From the NCBI RefSeq assembly GCF_032917945.1, contig NZ_CP136624.1:4960001-5024000 (forward strand): a stretch of 64,000 nt of DNA. The letters are read 5' to 3'. The translations under genes and the position numbers were made by a program. Positions 1 to 8,967 of this stretch are shown here, piece after piece (positions within the stretch are counted from its first letter, which is position 1; each line of letters begins with the position of its first letter). Source of the DNA: Bradyrhizobium sp. sBnM-33 (lineage in GTDB: Bacteria; Pseudomonadota; Alphaproteobacteria; Rhizobiales; Xanthobacteraceae). Below the pieces are notes generated by a model. It saw nothing but the letters and a program-made list of their open reading frames with translations. It did not search any database and was not told the DNA's origin.

Positions 1-402
1 CGACCAGCTTGTTGCCGTTATAGTAGACGTGCTCGACGCCGATATGGCCGAGGCCATCGAGTTGGCTGCCGACGCCAACCCAGCCGTCGATGAGGTCGTC
101 ATTGTAGGTAGTCTTGGTCGGTCCGAGGCCGGGGCTTCCCGCTTGGCCGGGTTGCACGACGGTGATCTTGAAGGCGCGCGGCGGATGGGCCGGCGTCGTG
201 GAGTCGACGGGAATGCCGAGTGCGTAGGTCTTGCCGGTTTTGACCAAGCCCGCTGCCTTCACGACGAGTTCAGGCGTCATGTAGTTGGCAGCGCCGATCT
301 CGTCGTTGGGCCCCATTTCGATTTCGTCCAGTCTTGAGCGCTTGCCGTTCCGACCGTACCCAACAGGGCAGCAGAACAGCACAACACGAAAGCGTTGCGC
401 AT
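1..402 (-). pseudogene. Cyclase-family (kynurenine formamidase-like) secreted protein, 5' part, frameshifted; continues beyond the left edge
   Basis: Read on the minus strand from an ATG at 402 with a good ribosome binding site (GGGAGGA) upstream. The first residues form a clear signal peptide (MRNAFVLC... ending ...GTASAQD), so the product would be exported. The mature part then reads KWGP in one frame and NDEIGAANYMTPEL in the next. Together these give the N-terminal signature of the cyclase family (WG..DE.GAAN), to which metal-dependent amide hydrolases such as kynurenine formamidase belong. The shift lies in the G/C run at about 308-314 and looks like one missing base; in the first frame translation stops about 17 codons later. 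The C-terminal part lies outside the window. Either a real loss or a single-base sequence error; the gene is otherwise well preserved over the visible 130 codons. The substrate cannot be told. Confidence 0.6.
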
Positions 403-600
403 CGCAGTTCCTCCCAGATGTTGACGTTATGGTTTTTGGTAACTAGCGGCTCATACTAACGTAGCGGGGCGCGGCGGCCAGAAATTTTTCGAGCCGTTGC
501 GTGTGTGCGATGGAAAGCCGCGAGTGCTGCGCCGCAATTCGATGTGTTGCTGAATTGCGGCAACGGAATTTTCGCGCAACGGAACGCGTGGGGCAGTTCA

Positions 601-816
601 GTGGATGCGCTTAGCCTGTTCGGCCTGCTCGCGGTGACCGCGATGCTGGTGGCCTACGCGCTGGAGGACCGCAGCCACTGGTTCATCATTGCCTTTGCCG
701 GCGCGTGCGCGCTCGGCTCAGTGTACGGATTTCTGCAGGGCGCCTGGCCGTTCGGGCTGGTCGAGGCGATCTGGGCCGGCGTCGCGCTGCGGCGCTGGTA
801 TGTCAGGCAGCGATAA
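601..816 (+). CDS. Small hypothetical inner-membrane protein
   Basis: A 71-residue protein starting at a GTG, beginning VDALSLFGLL. It has two or three hydrophobic stretches (about residues 3-17, 24-42 and 45-58) and the pattern ALEDRSHWFI followed by GFLQGAWPFGLVEAIWAGVALRRW, which is typical of a small conserved rhizobial membrane protein without known function. The open frame extends upstream to 505, but that part is rich in A/S/N residues without membrane character, so the GTG at 601 is preferred. It converges with the LysR gene and the two stops overlap by 14 bases. Function unknown. Confidence 0.6.
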   Translation: MDALSLFGLLAVTAMLVAYALEDRSHWFIIAFAGACALGSVYGFLQGAWPFGLVEAIWAGVALRRWYVRQR

Positions 817-1684
817 CCTCGCCGTTGCCGGCCAGACAGGACGCAAAGCCCTGGAGCGCGCTGTATTGATGGGCCGTGCGACGAGTGATGAAAAGCGTCT
901 CGACGTGTGCCTGCGCCGGGTTCAGCGTGTGGACGTTGACGGTATCGTTCCGCCCGACGACGGCGCGCGGCAGCAGCGTCACGCCCATGTCGGCGGCGAC
1001 GCAGCCGATCATGCCGTCGAGCGTGCCGAGTTCGAACCGGGCGGAAGACGGCCAGCCGAATTCCGAAAACACCTGTTCGAGCCGCTGCCGGTAGGTGCAG
1101 CCGGTACGGAAGACCAAGGCGGTCGGACCCGAGCCGGGCGTTCCCGCACGTAACGCGCCGAGGCTCTGCCAGCGCCGTGCCGTGACCAGCACCAGTTCTT
1201 CGCGGAAGACAACTGTCGCATCGAGTTCGGCATGCTCGATCGGCCCAGCAACGAAGGCGCCATCGAACGTGCCGTTGAGCACGCCGGTCACGAGGTCAGC
1301 CGTTGTCGAGGTCCGCAGGATCAATTGCACCGCCGGAAAGCGGCGATGGAATTCGGCGAGCAAAGAGGGCAGGCGTACCGCGGCCGTCGTCTCCATCGAG
1401 CCAATCGAAAGCGGCCCCTTCGGCTCGCCATCGTCGCGCGCGGCCAGCACCGCCTCGCGCGACAGCGCCGCCATCCGGTCGGCATAGGGAAGCAGGCGGC
1501 GGCCGGCGCCGGTCAGCGTCATGCCGCGGCTGTGCCGTTCGAACAACGCGGTGCCGATCTCGGCTTCCAGCGCCTTCACGCGCTGGGTGACGTTGGACTG
1601 CACGGTGTTGAGTTCGTCCGCGGCGCGGGTGATGCCGCCGAGCCGGGCCACGGCCGAGAAGGTGACGAGATCGCTCAGCTCCAT
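803..1684 (-). CDS. LysR-family transcriptional regulator
   Basis: A 293-residue protein of normal LTTR length. Residues 1-60 form the winged helix-turn-helix (MELSDLVTFSAVARLGGITRAA, then VQSNVTQRVKALE), followed by the linker helix and an effector-binding domain from about residue 90 (GPLSIGSMETTAA). It is divergent from the nitronate monooxygenase gene at 1788, with about 100 bases between them carrying an inverted repeat, so it most likely controls that gene and itself. The inducer is unknown; a nitroalkane or related oxidant is a guess from the neighbour. Its 3' end overlaps the small convergent membrane-protein gene. Confidence 0.85.
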   Translation of the reverse strand: MELSDLVTFSAVARLGGITRAADELNTVQSNVTQRVKALEAEIGTALFERHSRGMTLTGAGRRLLPYADRMAALSREAVLAARDDGEPKGPLSIGSMETTAAVRLPSLLAEFHRRFPAVQLILRTSTTADLVTGVLNGTFDGAFVAGPIEHAELDATVVFREELVLVTARRWQSLGALRAGTPGSGPTALVFRTGCTYRQRLEQVFSEFGWPSSARFELGTLDGMIGCVAADMGVTLLPRAVVGRNDTVNVHTLNPAQAHVETLFITRRTAHQYSALQGFASCLAGNGEVIAA

Positions 1685-1718
1685 GGCAGCCCCGTTTCTT
1701 TCTAGAGATGGGAGAGTT

Positions 1719-1747
1719 CTATAGTATTCATTTTTGGAGAATGATAG
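1719..1747. promoter_or_regulatory. Candidate LysR operator between divergent genes
   Basis: An imperfect inverted repeat with arms CTATAGTATTC and GAGAATGATAG (7 of 11 positions pair) around a 7-base AT-rich centre. It sits in the short divergent promoter region and contains T-N11-A type spacing, as expected for LysR boxes. Assignment to the adjacent regulator is inference. Confidence 0.4.
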
Positions 1748-1787
1748 TTCGGCCTAGACTGCCTGTCTAGTTTGCAGGGGAATGGAC

Positions 1788-2804
1788 ATGCCGATCTCCA
1801 CGCCATTGACCGCCCGTCTGGGCATCCAGCATCCGATCCTGTCGGCGCCGATGGATGTGATTGCGGGCGCGCGCCTAACGTCAGCCGTCAGCGCTGCCGG
1901 CGGGTTCGGCATTCTCGGCGGCGGCTATGGCGACCGGGCGTGGTTGGAGCAGGAGGCGGCCAAGCTCGCCGATGTCTCCGATCCCTTCGGCATTGGCTTC
2001 ATCACCTGGAGCCTTGCGAAGCAGCCGGCGCTACTGGATGTCGCGCTTGAAGCCGGTCCGCGAGCGATCATGCTCTCGTTCGGCGATCCCACACCCTTCG
2101 CACCGCGCGTCAAATCATCGGGCGCGTTGTTGATCTGCCAGGTTCAGGACGAGGATATGGCGCGACAGGCGCTCGATGCAGACGCCGACATTCTGATCGC
2201 ACAGGGAACGGAAGCCGGCGGCCATGGCGCCTCGCGCACCACGATCGACATTGTGCCGGCCATTGTTGATCTGGCGGCCGGCCGGGTGCCAGTCGCAGCA
2301 GCAGGCGGGATAGGTGACGGCCGCGGGCTTGCGGCGATGATGATGCTGGGCGCTTCCGGCGTGCTGCTCGGCACCCGCTTTTATGCCAGCCAGGAATGCG
2401 ACGGCGCGGACGAAGCCAAGCGGCGCATCTGTGCAGCCTCAAGCGGCAACAGCGTTCGCGGCATCATCTTCGATCTGTCGCGCAACAATGTCTGGCCGGC
2501 GCCGTTTACCGGCCGCTGCCTGATCAACGATCATGCGCGGCGCTGGATGGGACGCGAGGTCGAGCTCATGCAAAATCTTCAAGCGGTTACCGCCGAATAT
2601 GCGGCGGCGAGAGCGGCGGGCAATTTCGATATCGCTGCCGTCATTGCGGGCGAAGCGGTCGGGCTGATCCACGATATCCCGCCCGCCGCCGAAATCGTTG
2701 ACAGGATCGTCACCGAGGCGGAGCAGATATTGGGTGGACGGCGGAATTCAGCGATCACTTCTTCTTTCCCTTCTCCCCTTGTGGGAGAAGGTGCGCGGAC
2801 ATAG
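1788..2804 (+). CDS. Nitronate monooxygenase (NMO / 2-nitropropane dioxygenase family)
   Basis: A 338-residue FMN-dependent TIM-barrel enzyme that oxidises alkyl nitronates to carbonyl compounds and nitrite. Family marks: the N-terminal HPILSAPMDVI, the phosphate-binding stretch AQGTEAGGHGA, then PVAAAGGIGDGRGLAAMMMLGASGVLLGTRF. The ATG at 1788 is preferred over the one at 1782 because the AGGGG at 1776-1780 is then seven bases away. The last residues (PSPLVGEG and neighbours) are encoded by the left arm of a dispersed palindromic repeat, so the original C-terminus has been replaced by repeat sequence. It is followed by a second NMO gene in the same direction. The natural substrate is not evident. 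Confidence 0.85.
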   Translation: MPISTPLTARLGIQHPILSAPMDVIAGARLTSAVSAAGGFGILGGGYGDRAWLEQEAAKLADVSDPFGIGFITWSLAKQPALLDVALEAGPRAIMLSFGDPTPFAPRVKSSGALLICQVQDEDMARQALDADADILIAQGTEAGGHGASRTTIDIVPAIVDLAAGRVPVAAAGGIGDGRGLAAMMMLGASGVLLGTRFYASQECDGADEAKRRICAASSGNSVRGIIFDLSRNNVWPAPFTGRCLINDHARRWMGREVELMQNLQAVTAEYAAARAAGNFDIAAVIAGEAVGLIHDIPPAAEIVDRIVTEAEQILGGRRNSAITSSFPSPLVGEGART

Positions 2805-2906
2805 TCCGCGCCGGATGAGGGGTTTGTCTCCGCGGACAGAAACCCCTCACCCGTCTCGAATGAGCTTCGCTCATTCGATCCACCCTCTCCCACAAGGGGA
2901 GAGGGG
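2768..2906. repeat. Dispersed palindromic repeat, CTCCC-CAAGGGGAGAGG family (copy 1)
   Basis: The outer arms CCCTTCTCCCCTTGTGGG and CCCTCTCCCACAAGGGGAG are inverted copies. Inside are two more short hairpins (GTCCGCG/CGCGGAC and GAATGAGC/GCTCATTC). The left arm overlaps the end of the preceding gene. A related element lies at 62530-62681. Confidence 0.8.
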
Positions 2907-2943
2907 ATGCAGCAGCCGAGCAATATAACTAGCGAGCACAACC

Positions 2944-4020
2944 ATGTGGCCAGATCGCCGGATCATCGACCTCTTCAAGACCGAATTTCCGATCGTGCAG
3001 GCGCCGATGGCCGGCGCCGTGGACGCCGAACTCGTGATCGCCGCAGCCCAAGGCGGGGCGCTGGGTTCGCTGCCGTGTGCGATGATTTCGGCCGAAAAAG
3101 CACGCGAGCAGGTCAACATCATCCGCCAGCGCGTCACGGCGCCGGTCAACATGAACTTCTTCTGTCATAAGCCGGTCGATGCCGATCCTACGCGCGAGGC
3201 CGGATGGAAGGCGCGGCTTGGCGCTTATTACAAGGAATTGGGTATCGATCCTTCCACGCCCATCAACGCCGCCAACCGTGCGCCGTTCGACGAGACGATG
3301 TGTGCGGTGGTGGAAGAACTGAAGCCGGAAATCGTCAGCTTCCATTTCGGCCTGCCGGATCCGGCGCTGGTCAAGCGCGTCAAGGCGGCGGGCTGCATCG
3401 TGATGTCTTCGGCAACCATTGTGAAGGAAGCGATCTGGCTGGAGGAGAACGGCGCTGACGTCATCATCGCACAAGGTGCCGAAGCCGGCGGCCATCGCGG
3501 CATGTTCCTGACCGACAATGTCGCCCAGCAGCCCGGCACGTTTGCGCTGGTGCCGCAGGTAGTCGACGCAGTGAAAGTGCCTGTTGTCGCAGCCGGCGGC
3601 ATCGCCGACGGGCGCGGCATTGCGGCGGCGTTCGCGCTTGGCGCATCCGGCGTGCAGATCGGCAGCGCCTATCTGCGCTGTCCGGAGTCCAAGGTGATCG
3701 GACCCGCGCGCACGGCGCTGGCCCAGGCGCATGATGATTCCACCGTCATCACCAATGTCATGACCGGCCGTCCTGCGCGTGGCGTTGCCAATCGTGTCAT
3801 GTGCGAGGTCGGACCGATCTCGCCGGATGCGCCGGCATTCCCGCATGCCGCAACCGCACTCGGGCCGCTGAAGGCCGCGGCCGAAAAGCTCGGCAAGGTC
3901 GATTTCACCAATCTGTGGGCCGGGCAGGCGGTGCGGATGGGCCGCGAAATGCCGGCGGCGGAATTGACCCGTTCGCTCGCGGGGGCTGCGCTGGCGCGGT
4001 TCGGGGCGCTAAGCGGATAA
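2944..4020 (+). CDS. Nitronate monooxygenase, second paralogue
   Basis: A 358-residue TIM-barrel flavoprotein of the NMO family, only distantly similar to the gene upstream. Visible marks are FPIVQAPMAGAVD near the N-terminus, AQGAEAGGHRGMF around residue 178, and VPVVAAGGIADGRGIAAAF followed by GASGVQIGSAYL for FMN binding. An insert with N-M-N-FFCHKP near residue 73 is common in the class that contains fungal-like NMOs. No strong ribosome binding site is visible at the ATG; the repeat element separates it from the first NMO gene, so co-transcription is possible but not shown. Confidence 0.85.
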   Translation: MWPDRRIIDLFKTEFPIVQAPMAGAVDAELVIAAAQGGALGSLPCAMISAEKAREQVNIIRQRVTAPVNMNFFCHKPVDADPTREAGWKARLGAYYKELGIDPSTPINAANRAPFDETMCAVVEELKPEIVSFHFGLPDPALVKRVKAAGCIVMSSATIVKEAIWLEENGADVIIAQGAEAGGHRGMFLTDNVAQQPGTFALVPQVVDAVKVPVVAAGGIADGRGIAAAFALGASGVQIGSAYLRCPESKVIGPARTALAQAHDDSTVITNVMTGRPARGVANRVMCEVGPISPDAPAFPHAATALGPLKAAAEKLGKVDFTNLWAGQAVRMGREMPAAELTRSLAGAALARFGALSG

Positions 4021-4033
4021 TCCCATTCGCCGC

Positions 4034-4213
4034 TCAGTGCGCCGGTTCGTCGCGCCTGACGTCCAGATGCTCTGCGGCCAGCGAACGGTAATGTGCTGCC
4101 ATCTCCTTGTAGTGCTGCCTGGAGATGGGATCGGTCGCATTTTCGGCGCGGCGTTCGAACATCTCCGCCTTTTCCCGCAGGATTTTAGCCTGGGAGATTT
4201 TAGCCTGGGACAT
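4034..4213 (-). CDS. Small hypothetical protein, 59 residues
   Basis: A complete short gene with a strong ribosome binding site (GGGAGGAG) before its ATG. The product starts MSQAKISQAKILREKAEMFE and contains MAAHYRSLAAEHLDVR; it is charged, predicted helical, and has no signal peptide. The N-terminus holds a perfect 15-base tandem duplication, giving SQAKI twice. Small proteins with this Y-R-x-L-A pattern are common in Bradyrhizobium, but no function is known. It runs towards the end of the NMO gene with 13 bases between the stops. Confidence 0.7.
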   Translation of the reverse strand: MSQAKISQAKILREKAEMFERRAENATDPISRQHYKEMAAHYRSLAAEHLDVRRDEPAH

Positions 4214-4232
4214 GGCTCTCCTCCCGTTTGGG

Positions 4233-4463
4233 TCAGGTTAAGCAGGCGAGGTAGACGATCGCGACGCCGAGAACGGTCCCGATGGACCAGAGGGCCGGAT
4301 CCCAGCTTTCCGATCCGGCGCGGTCATTTTCGATGATCGATATGACACGGCCTCCCGATGTTCCGGCCGCGACTACATCCCCCGATTGCTTCAGGATGAC
4401 TACGTCAATCGGTAAAAATGGTTTCGTCGGGGCGCCTTTGCGCAAGAAATCTTCGCTTCGCAC
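4233..4463 (-). CDS. Possible small single-pass membrane protein
   Basis: An open frame whose last 20 residues ([19 protein letters not shown]) form one membrane segment preceded by charged residues. The first 35 codons show no clear coding character, so the real start may be further in. It lies 19 bases upstream of the start of the 59-residue protein and could share its transcript. Not recognised; the alternative is non-coding sequence in the gatC promoter region. Confidence 0.3.
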   Translation of the reverse strand: MRSEDFLRKGAPTKPFLPIDVVILKQSGDVVAAGTSGGRVISIIENDRAGSESWDPALWSIGTVLGVAIVYLACLT

Positions 4464-4590
4464 ACGAAATCTTGTGCATCACGGCAAGGGCGACCGAAAG
4501 GGCCCTGCGGCCGCCTGTTCCCGCGGTTGCGGCGCAAAAGCGGCCTCTGCTATACGGCGGGTGCGAATTCCCCCTTTGAGGCCTATATTT

Positions 4591-4878
4591 ATGTCTGTAG
4601 ATGCCGCCACTGTTCGCCGCATCGCGCATCTTGCGCGGATTGCGGTCACCGAGGCCGAGGTTCCCCATTTGCAGGGCGAGCTGAACGCCATGCTGGCCTT
4701 CGTGGAGCAGCTTTCGGAAGTGAACATCGACGGCGTTGAGCCGATGACCTCGGTGACGCCGATGGAAATGAAGAAACGGCCGGATGTGGTCAGTGACGGC
4801 GAGATTCCCGACGACATCGTCAGGAATGCGCCGGAGACACAAAACGATTTCTTCCTGGTGCCGAAGGTGGTGGAGTAG
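4591..4878 (+). CDS. gatC: Asp/Glu-tRNA(Asn/Gln) amidotransferase subunit C
   Basis: A 95-residue protein of standard GatC length. It wraps around GatA and stabilises the GatCAB complex, which converts misacylated Glu-tRNA(Gln) and Asp-tRNA(Asn) to the correct amidated forms in the cytoplasm. Family marks are the N-terminal [17 protein letters not shown], the [13 protein letters not shown] helix, the VEPMTSVTP segment and the C-terminal [11 protein letters not shown]. It is the first gene of the gat cluster; the downstream repeat and a small ORF separate it from gatA. Confidence 0.95.
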   Translation: MSVDAATVRRIAHLARIAVTEAEVPHLQGELNAMLAFVEQLSEVNIDGVEPMTSVTPMEMKKRPDVVSDGEIPDDIVRNAPETQNDFFLVPKVVE

Positions 4879-4882
4879 AGCG

Positions 4883-4937
4883 TAGCGTTTTCGAGCGAAG
4901 TGGGTACCGGTTCGCGTGAAGAAAACGCGTCAAACAA
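4883..4937. repeat. Dispersed repeat AGCGTTTTCGAGCGAAG ... AAAACGCGTCA (copy 1)
   Basis: A short element whose ends GCGTTTTC and GAAAACGC are inverted, with GTACCGG in the centre. The same motif recurs at 20155-20235, 59780-59837 and 63625-63704, always in intergenic DNA just behind or between genes. Confidence 0.7.
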
Positions 4938-4949
4938 AAGAGTCTTCCG

Positions 4950-5156
4950 ATGTGTCTGCTCTGCGACGATGAAAAGGCCTATCAGGCCTATATGAACTAT
5001 CTCGACGCGATGGAGCGGCAGGGCAAGGCCGCCGATCCCGACAAGGCGATGGATGCCGTGCTTGATCAGCTCGAGGCAGCCGACAAGGCGCGCGCCAACG
5101 ATCCCGCCAACGACAAGACGCTTTCTCCGTTCTTCTGCAGCCCGATCAATAAATGA
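4950..5156 (+). CDS. Small conserved hypothetical protein between gatC and gatA
   Basis: A 68-residue soluble protein starting [21 protein letters not shown] and ending [11 protein letters not shown]. The CLLC pair plus a later Cys could bind a metal, but this is only suggestive. The stop overlaps the gatA start by four bases (ATGA), so the two are probably translationally coupled and the gene belongs to the gat transcript. Its function is unknown; its position suggests co-expression with, not membership in, the amidotransferase. Confidence 0.65.
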   Translation: MCLLCDDEKAYQAYMNYLDAMERQGKAADPDKAMDAVLDQLEAADKARANDPANDKTLSPFFCSPINK

Positions 5157-6628
5157 CCGATCTGACATCTCTGACGATCGCGGAGGCCCGGGAAGGCTTC
5201 GCGAGCAAGTCTTTCACCTCGCTCGAACTGACGGATGCGCATCTTGCCGCGATCGAAGCGGCGCGTTCGCTCAACGCCTTCGTGCTGGAAACGCCCGACC
5301 AGGCGCGTGCCATGGCGCGCGCGGTCGATGCGAAGATTGCCAAGGGCGAGGGCGGGCCGCTTGCCGGCATTCCGCTCGGCATCAAGGACCTGTTCGCAAC
5401 CAAGGACGTGCGCACCACGGCGTGCTCAAAGATCCTCGGCAACTTCGTGCCGCCGTACGAATCGACCGTGACCTCGCAGCTCTGGCGCGACGGCGCCGTG
5501 ATGCTCGGCAAGCTCAACAACGACGAATTCGCGATGGGCTCGTCGAACGAGACCTCGTGCTTCGGCCCGGTGGTCAACCCGTGGCGCCGCGAAGGTTCCA
5601 ACACCACGCTGGTGCCGGGCGGCTCGTCCGGCGGATCGGCATCCGCGGTGGCAGCGCTGCTCTGCATGGGCGCGACGGCAACCGACACCGGCGGCTCGAT
5701 CCGCCAGCCTGCCGCGTTCACCGCGACAGTTGGCGTCAAGCCGACCTATGGGCGCTGCTCGCGCTGGGGCATCGTGGCGTTCGCGTCCTCGCTCGACCAG
5801 GCCGGTCCGATCGCGCGCACGGTGCGCGATTCTGCGATCCTGATGCGCTCGATGGCGGGCCACGACCCGAAGGACACGACCTCGGTCGACATCGGCGTGC
5901 CCGACTATGAAGCCGCGATCGGCAAGTCGGTGAAAGGGATGAAGATCGGTATCCCGAAAGAGTATCGCCTCGACGGCATGCCGGCGGAAATCGAAAAGCT
6001 CTGGACCGAAGGCGCGGACTGGCTGAAGGCGGCCGGCGCCGAACTGGTCGAGGTGTCGCTGCCGCACACCAAATACGCGCTGCCGGCCTATTATATCGTC
6101 GCGCCGGCGGAAGCCTCGTCCAACCTCGCGCGCTATGATGGCGTACGCTATGGGCTGCGCGTGCCGGGCCGCAGCATAGGCGAGTTGTACGAGAACACCC
6201 GCGCGGAAGGGTTTGGCGATGAAGTGCGCCGCCGCGTCATGATCGGCACTTATGTGCTCTCGGCCGGCTATTACGATGCCTATTATCTGCGCGCGCAAAA
6301 AGTGCGCACGCTGATCAAGAAGGATTTTGAGGACTGCTTCGCCAAGGGCGTCAACGCGATCCTGACGCCGGCGACGCCCTCGGCCGCCTTCGGCATCGGC
6401 GAAAAGGGCGGCGCTGATCCGGTCGAAATGTATCTCAACGACATCTTTACGGTGACGGTGAACATGGCGGGGCTGCCGGGCATCGCCGTGCCGGCCGGCA
6501 AGGACGCGCAGGGACTGCCGCTTGGGCTGCAGTTGATCGGCCGTCCGTTCGACGAGGAGACGCTGTTCTCGCTCGGCGAAGTCGTGGAGCAGGCGGCCGG
6601 CCGCTTCACGCCGCCGCGCTGGTGGTGA
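5153..6628 (+). CDS. gatA: Asp/Glu-tRNA(Asn/Gln) amidotransferase subunit A
   Basis: A 491-residue amidase-signature enzyme that releases ammonia from glutamine for GatB. The Ser-cisSer-Lys triad is visible: the lysine in GIKDLFATK (about residue 78), the glycine/serine-rich [16 protein letters not shown] (about 150-166) and the catalytic serine in [11 protein letters not shown] (about 178). Length and motif order are normal. It starts inside the preceding small gene and ends two bases before the next one, so the operon is tight. Confidence 0.97.
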   Translation: MTDLTSLTIAEAREGFASKSFTSLELTDAHLAAIEAARSLNAFVLETPDQARAMARAVDAKIAKGEGGPLAGIPLGIKDLFATKDVRTTACSKILGNFVPPYESTVTSQLWRDGAVMLGKLNNDEFAMGSSNETSCFGPVVNPWRREGSNTTLVPGGSSGGSASAVAALLCMGATATDTGGSIRQPAAFTATVGVKPTYGRCSRWGIVAFASSLDQAGPIARTVRDSAILMRSMAGHDPKDTTSVDIGVPDYEAAIGKSVKGMKIGIPKEYRLDGMPAEIEKLWTEGADWLKAAGAELVEVSLPHTKYALPAYYIVAPAEASSNLARYDGVRYGLRVPGRSIGELYENTRAEGFGDEVRRRVMIGTYVLSAGYYDAYYLRAQKVRTLIKKDFEDCFAKGVNAILTPATPSAAFGIGEKGGADPVEMYLNDIFTVTVNMAGLPGIAVPAGKDAQGLPLGLQLIGRPFDEETLFSLGEVVEQAAGRFTPPRWW

Positions 6629-6629
6629 C

Positions 6630-6923
6630 ATGCCGGATTTCCGCACCAGCCTGACGGATGCCGCGCCAGCGCCGGGCCTGCAACCGCCGCTGGCCGCGTT
6701 GTGGTGGGCCGCCAAGGGCGACTGGGACCGGGCCCACAAGATCGTGCAGGGCGAGAGCGGTGCAAACGCCGCCTGGGTGCATGCCTATCTGCACCGGGTC
6801 GAAGGCGATCTCGGTAACGCCGGCTACTGGTACCGCCAGGCTGGCCAGCCGGTGGCGAAGGATTCTCTGGAAGCCGAATGGGAGCGGATCGTGTCCGCAC
6901 TGCTCGGGGGTGGAAAAGCATGA
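6630..6923 (+). CDS. Small conserved hypothetical protein between gatA and gatB
   Basis: A 97-residue protein, [16 protein letters not shown] followed by [19 protein letters not shown] and [19 protein letters not shown]. The [11 protein letters not shown] and [10 protein letters not shown] segments resemble two short helical (TPR-like) hairpins. Its start follows the gatA stop by one base and its stop overlaps the gatB ATG by four, so it is certainly co-translated. Such a protein is commonly found at this spot in Bradyrhizobium relatives; function unknown. Confidence 0.75.
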   Translation: MPDFRTSLTDAAPAPGLQPPLAALWWAAKGDWDRAHKIVQGESGANAAWVHAYLHRVEGDLGNAGYWYRQAGQPVAKDSLEAEWERIVSALLGGGKA

Positions 6924-8404
6924 ACGTGTCAGTCAAACCCGGAAAACTGATTAAGGGCCAGACCGGCGACTGGGAAGTCGTGATCGGGATGGAGGTGCAC
7001 GCCCAGGTCACCTCGAAATCAAAACTGTTCTCCGGTGCGTCGACCGAATTCGGCGGCGAGCCCAACAGTCATGTGTCGCTGGTCGATGCCGCGATGCCGG
7101 GCATGCTGCCCGTCATCAACGAGGAATGCGTCAAGCAGGCTGTCAGAACCGGGCTCGGCCTCAACGCCAAGATCAACCTGCGCTCGGTGTTCGACCGAAA
7201 AAACTATTTCTATCCGGACCTGCCGCAGGGCTATCAGATCAGCCAGTACAAGTCGCCGATCGTGGGCGAGGGCGAGATCGTCGTCGAACTGGACGGCGGC
7301 AAGACCGCCACGATCGGCATCGAGCGGCTGCATCTGGAACAGGATGCCGGCAAATTGCTGCATGATCAGTCGCCGACCATGTCCTATGTCGACCTCAACC
7401 GCTCCGGCGTGGCGTTGATGGAGATCGTGTCAAAACCTGATATTCGCGATGCCGAGCAGGCCAAGGCCTACGTGACAAAACTTCGTTCGATCCTGCGCTA
7501 TCTCGGCACCTGCGACGGCGACATGGAGAAGGGCTCGTTGCGCGCCGATGTAAACGTTTCCGTGCGAAAGCCGGGCGGGCCGCTCGGCACCCGCTGCGAA
7601 ATCAAGAACATGAACTCGATCAACTTTATCGGCCAGGCGATCGAGTACGAGGCGCGGCGCCAGATCGAGATCATCGAGGATGGCGGCACGATCGACCAGG
7701 AGACGCGACTGTTCGACCCCAACAAGGGCGAAACGCGATCGATGCGCTCCAAGGAAGAGGCGCACGACTATCGTTATTTCCCCGATCCCGACCTGCTGCC
7801 GCTTGAGTTCACGCAAGGCTATGTCGATGAGCTCAAGGCGAAGCTGCCGGAACTGCCGGACCAGAAGAAGGCGCGTTTTATCGAGAGCCTCGGCCTGTCG
7901 CCTTACGACGCCGGCGTGTTGGTCGCCGAGCGCGAGAGCGCGGTCTTCTATGAGACCGTGCTGGCCGGTCTTGCCGACAAGGCGCGCGATGGCAAGCTCG
8001 CCGCCAACTGGGTGATCAACGAGCTGTTCGGGCGTCTCAACAAGGAAGGCCACGGAATCGCAGACTCGCCGGTGTCGGCGGGGCAGCTAGCTGCGATCGT
8101 TGGCCTGATCGGCGAGGGTACGATTTCCGGCAAGATCGCAAAAGACCTGTTCGAGATCGTTTGGACGGAAGGCGGCGACCCGCGCGAGCTGGTCGAAGCG
8201 CGCGGCATGAAGCAGGTCACCGATCTCGGTGCGATCGAGAAGGTCGTCGATGAGATCATCGCCGCCAATCCGGACAAGGTCGCACAGGCGAAAGCCAAGC
8301 CGCAGCTCGCCGGCTGGTTCGTCGGCCAGGTGATGAAGCAGTCCGGCGGCAAGGCCAATCCGCAAGCGGTCAACGATCTGCTGAAGGCGAAGCTCGGCAT
8401 CTGA
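6920..8404 (+). CDS. gatB: Asp/Glu-tRNA(Asn/Gln) amidotransferase subunit B
   Basis: A 494-residue kinase-like subunit that phosphorylates the misacylated tRNA and accepts ammonia from GatA. Marks: [20 protein letters not shown] at about 22-40, [14 protein letters not shown], the [11 protein letters not shown] loop, [15 protein letters not shown], and the C-terminal tail domain (YqeY-like) with [13 protein letters not shown] and [15 protein letters not shown]. The ATG at 6920 overlaps the upstream stop. A short perfect hairpin follows the stop, marking the end of the operon. Confidence 0.97.
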   Translation: MNVSVKPGKLIKGQTGDWEVVIGMEVHAQVTSKSKLFSGASTEFGGEPNSHVSLVDAAMPGMLPVINEECVKQAVRTGLGLNAKINLRSVFDRKNYFYPDLPQGYQISQYKSPIVGEGEIVVELDGGKTATIGIERLHLEQDAGKLLHDQSPTMSYVDLNRSGVALMEIVSKPDIRDAEQAKAYVTKLRSILRYLGTCDGDMEKGSLRADVNVSVRKPGGPLGTRCEIKNMNSINFIGQAIEYEARRQIEIIEDGGTIDQETRLFDPNKGETRSMRSKEEAHDYRYFPDPDLLPLEFTQGYVDELKAKLPELPDQKKARFIESLGLSPYDAGVLVAERESAVFYETVLAGLADKARDGKLAANWVINELFGRLNKEGHGIADSPVSAGQLAAIVGLIGEGTISGKIAKDLFEIVWTEGGDPRELVEARGMKQVTDLGAIEKVVDEIIAANPDKVAQAKAKPQLAGWFVGQVMKQSGGKANPQAVNDLLKAKLGI

Positions 8405-8406
8405 AG

Positions 8407-8423
8407 CGTCCCGTAACGGGACG
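8407..8423 (+). terminator. Hairpin directly after gatB
   Basis: CGTCCCGT and ACGGGACG form a perfect 8-base stem starting three bases after the stop. There is no T run, so termination would be weak or Rho-assisted. Confidence 0.35.
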
Positions 8424-8967
8424 ACTCCGTCGTTGATGGCGCCGCGATTGATGCGCGCGAGCGTGTTTCGATCGTCGATCGCGATCTGAAATTCACCCTC
8501 GCGCCGGATAGCGCAGTTGCGAATCGATCTTCGCGATTCGCAAAAAAGTTCGGTTTTGGCGAGCGGCGATGAGACGCCAACGCTGTGCCCACGAAAATTT
8601 TTTTATTGCCAAAATTTGCGACTCAGAGTCCGTGCACACGACTTTTTCACGGCATCAGTGAGTCGCGACGACATCGATTGCGCATCGAACGTGGTCTGCG
8701 CGAATTCAAGAAAGTGCTGCGGCACAGGCGCTTCTTGCAATCTTGACAAATGCCGATGGCGGTCGTTGCGGCACTTTTTGCATTGATGCGCGAGCATGTC
8801 GTCGCGTCGCCGACTGCAGCGCTGCGCGCGCCCTCACATCGCTGCGTCAACACTTCCTTAAGCGGGAAGCTGTTTTTTTGAATGTGTTGGTGTATTCGGG
8901 ATGTAGTGCATCTCGATTCCCGAGTGCACGCAGCGACTAAGCCATCTCACTACATTAGGAGGGCAAC
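8424..8967. other. Long leader without genes before the lysine-rich protein
   Basis: No open frame here has coding character. The stretch holds patches unusually rich in A/T for this genome (8545-8625, with a run of seven T) and the repeated word CGATTCG near 8520-8540. A TTGACA at about 8743 could serve as a -35 element, but no good -10 follows. The last 60 bases lead into a strong ribosome binding site. It may contain a promoter and a long untranslated leader. Confidence 0.4.
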
